Shown piece after piece: positions 61,120-61,373 of a DNA stretch of 61,373 nt. The notes below the pieces were generated by a model, which saw only the letters and a program-made list of their open reading frames with translations, had not been told where the DNA came from and searched no databases. Numbering within the stretch: the first letter of the stretch is position 1; the number at the start of each line of letters is the position of its first letter. A program made the position numbers and the translations under genes. Source of the stretch: Paenibacillus thalictri (GTDB lineage: Bacteria > Bacillota > Bacilli > Paenibacillales > NBRC-103111); assembly GCF_004307995.1 (NCBI RefSeq), contig NZ_SIRE01000041.1, forward strand, positions 1 to 61,373. Reading direction: 5' to 3'.

Positions 61120-61373
61120 AAAGTACACCTCATTTATTTAATGTCAGTGTTTACTTTACCAGATGATTTATCGTTTTACAATAAAACAATATCGTTCTTC
61201 GAAAATAAACAAAACATTTCTAATACAATGAAGAGGTGCCGCGGCACACTCCTCACTAGCAGAAAGTCATCTTCACTCCCATGCGGTTGCAATTACCTGT
61301 ACCAAAAAAGCGGCAACCTTTGACGAGAATTAACGTCATAGACTGCCGCCACATATTAAACATGACTAATCTT
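61120..61373. other. Promoter-side spacer at the window end
   Basis: A/T-rich upstream region of the DUF2975 gene. It contains a perfect palindrome GTGCCGCGGCAC (about 61236-61247). No gene can be supported; a plus-strand frame at 61141 lacks a ribosome binding site. Confidence 0.35.

Noticed and set aside
61230..61260. GTGCCGCGGCAC palindrome as a terminator or CRISPR-like repeat
   Set aside because: There is no U-run, it occurs once, and no gene ends there.

Overview
The window looks like an accessory stretch of a Paenibacillus-type genome (Bacillales). The evidence is strong AGGAGG-type ribosome binding sites, frequent TTG/GTG starts, S-layer-homology proteins, two Lpl/Ytc-type sugar ABC transporter operons without their own ATPase, CsoR and YdhK copper genes, and LacI/GntR/LysR/AraC regulators. 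The genus is an inference from gene types, with no marker gene seen. Almost all genes lie on the minus strand. There are no rRNA, tRNA, CRISPR or intact transposase genes.

Region by region: (1) 1-6.5 kb: a decayed methionine aminopeptidase, an unrecognised protein, three aldo/keto reductases and an MFS transporter. (2) 6.5-14.8 kb: a copper island with YdhK, a two-component system, a sirohaem-reductase/glutaredoxin fusion, a small CopA-tail-like protein, CsoR, an MFS pump and a secreted multicopper oxidase. CsoR-type G-rich boxes sit between the -35 and -10 elements of at least two of its promoters. (3) 14.8-19.8 kb: a DUF4405 membrane protein, a second two-component system, ApbE, and an S-layer-anchored FMN-binding protein, which together suggest a flavinylated cell-surface redox module. 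(4) 19.8-34 kb: an AraC regulator divergent from an aldo/keto reductase-MFS-flavodoxin-NmrA operon, several hydrolases, a P460 cytochrome lipoprotein, and a near-identical second copy of the S-layer/FMN protein. The second apbE is reduced to a stub fused to a lipoprotein esterase. This zone is full of gene fragments. (5) 34.3-46.9 kb: a ten-gene catabolic operon led by a LacI regulator with a clear promoter and operator. It encodes a transporter, a Gfo/Idh dehydrogenase, a TIM-barrel isomerase, an SDR, a class III aminotransferase, an IlvD/Edd-type dehydratase lacking two expected Fe-S ligands, and an M81 (MlrC-like) metallohydrolase. (6) 47-51.3 kb: an ISL3-like transposase relic, a LysR-MFS divergent pair and decayed genes. 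(7) 51.6-59.7 kb: a second catabolic operon with GntR, an FGGY kinase, an HpcH/HpaI aldolase, a broken sialidase, an ABC transporter and an intact sialidase-like protein. (8) 59.8-61.4 kb: a DoxX fragment and an Xre/DUF2975 pair.

The best candidate for an undescribed system is the LacI-led ten-gene operon: the enzyme combination suggests oxidation, dehydration and transamination of an imported sugar or amino-sugar derivative, but the substrate cannot be read from the sequence. The FMN-protein duplication and the repeated AraC-type operator are the next most informative signals.
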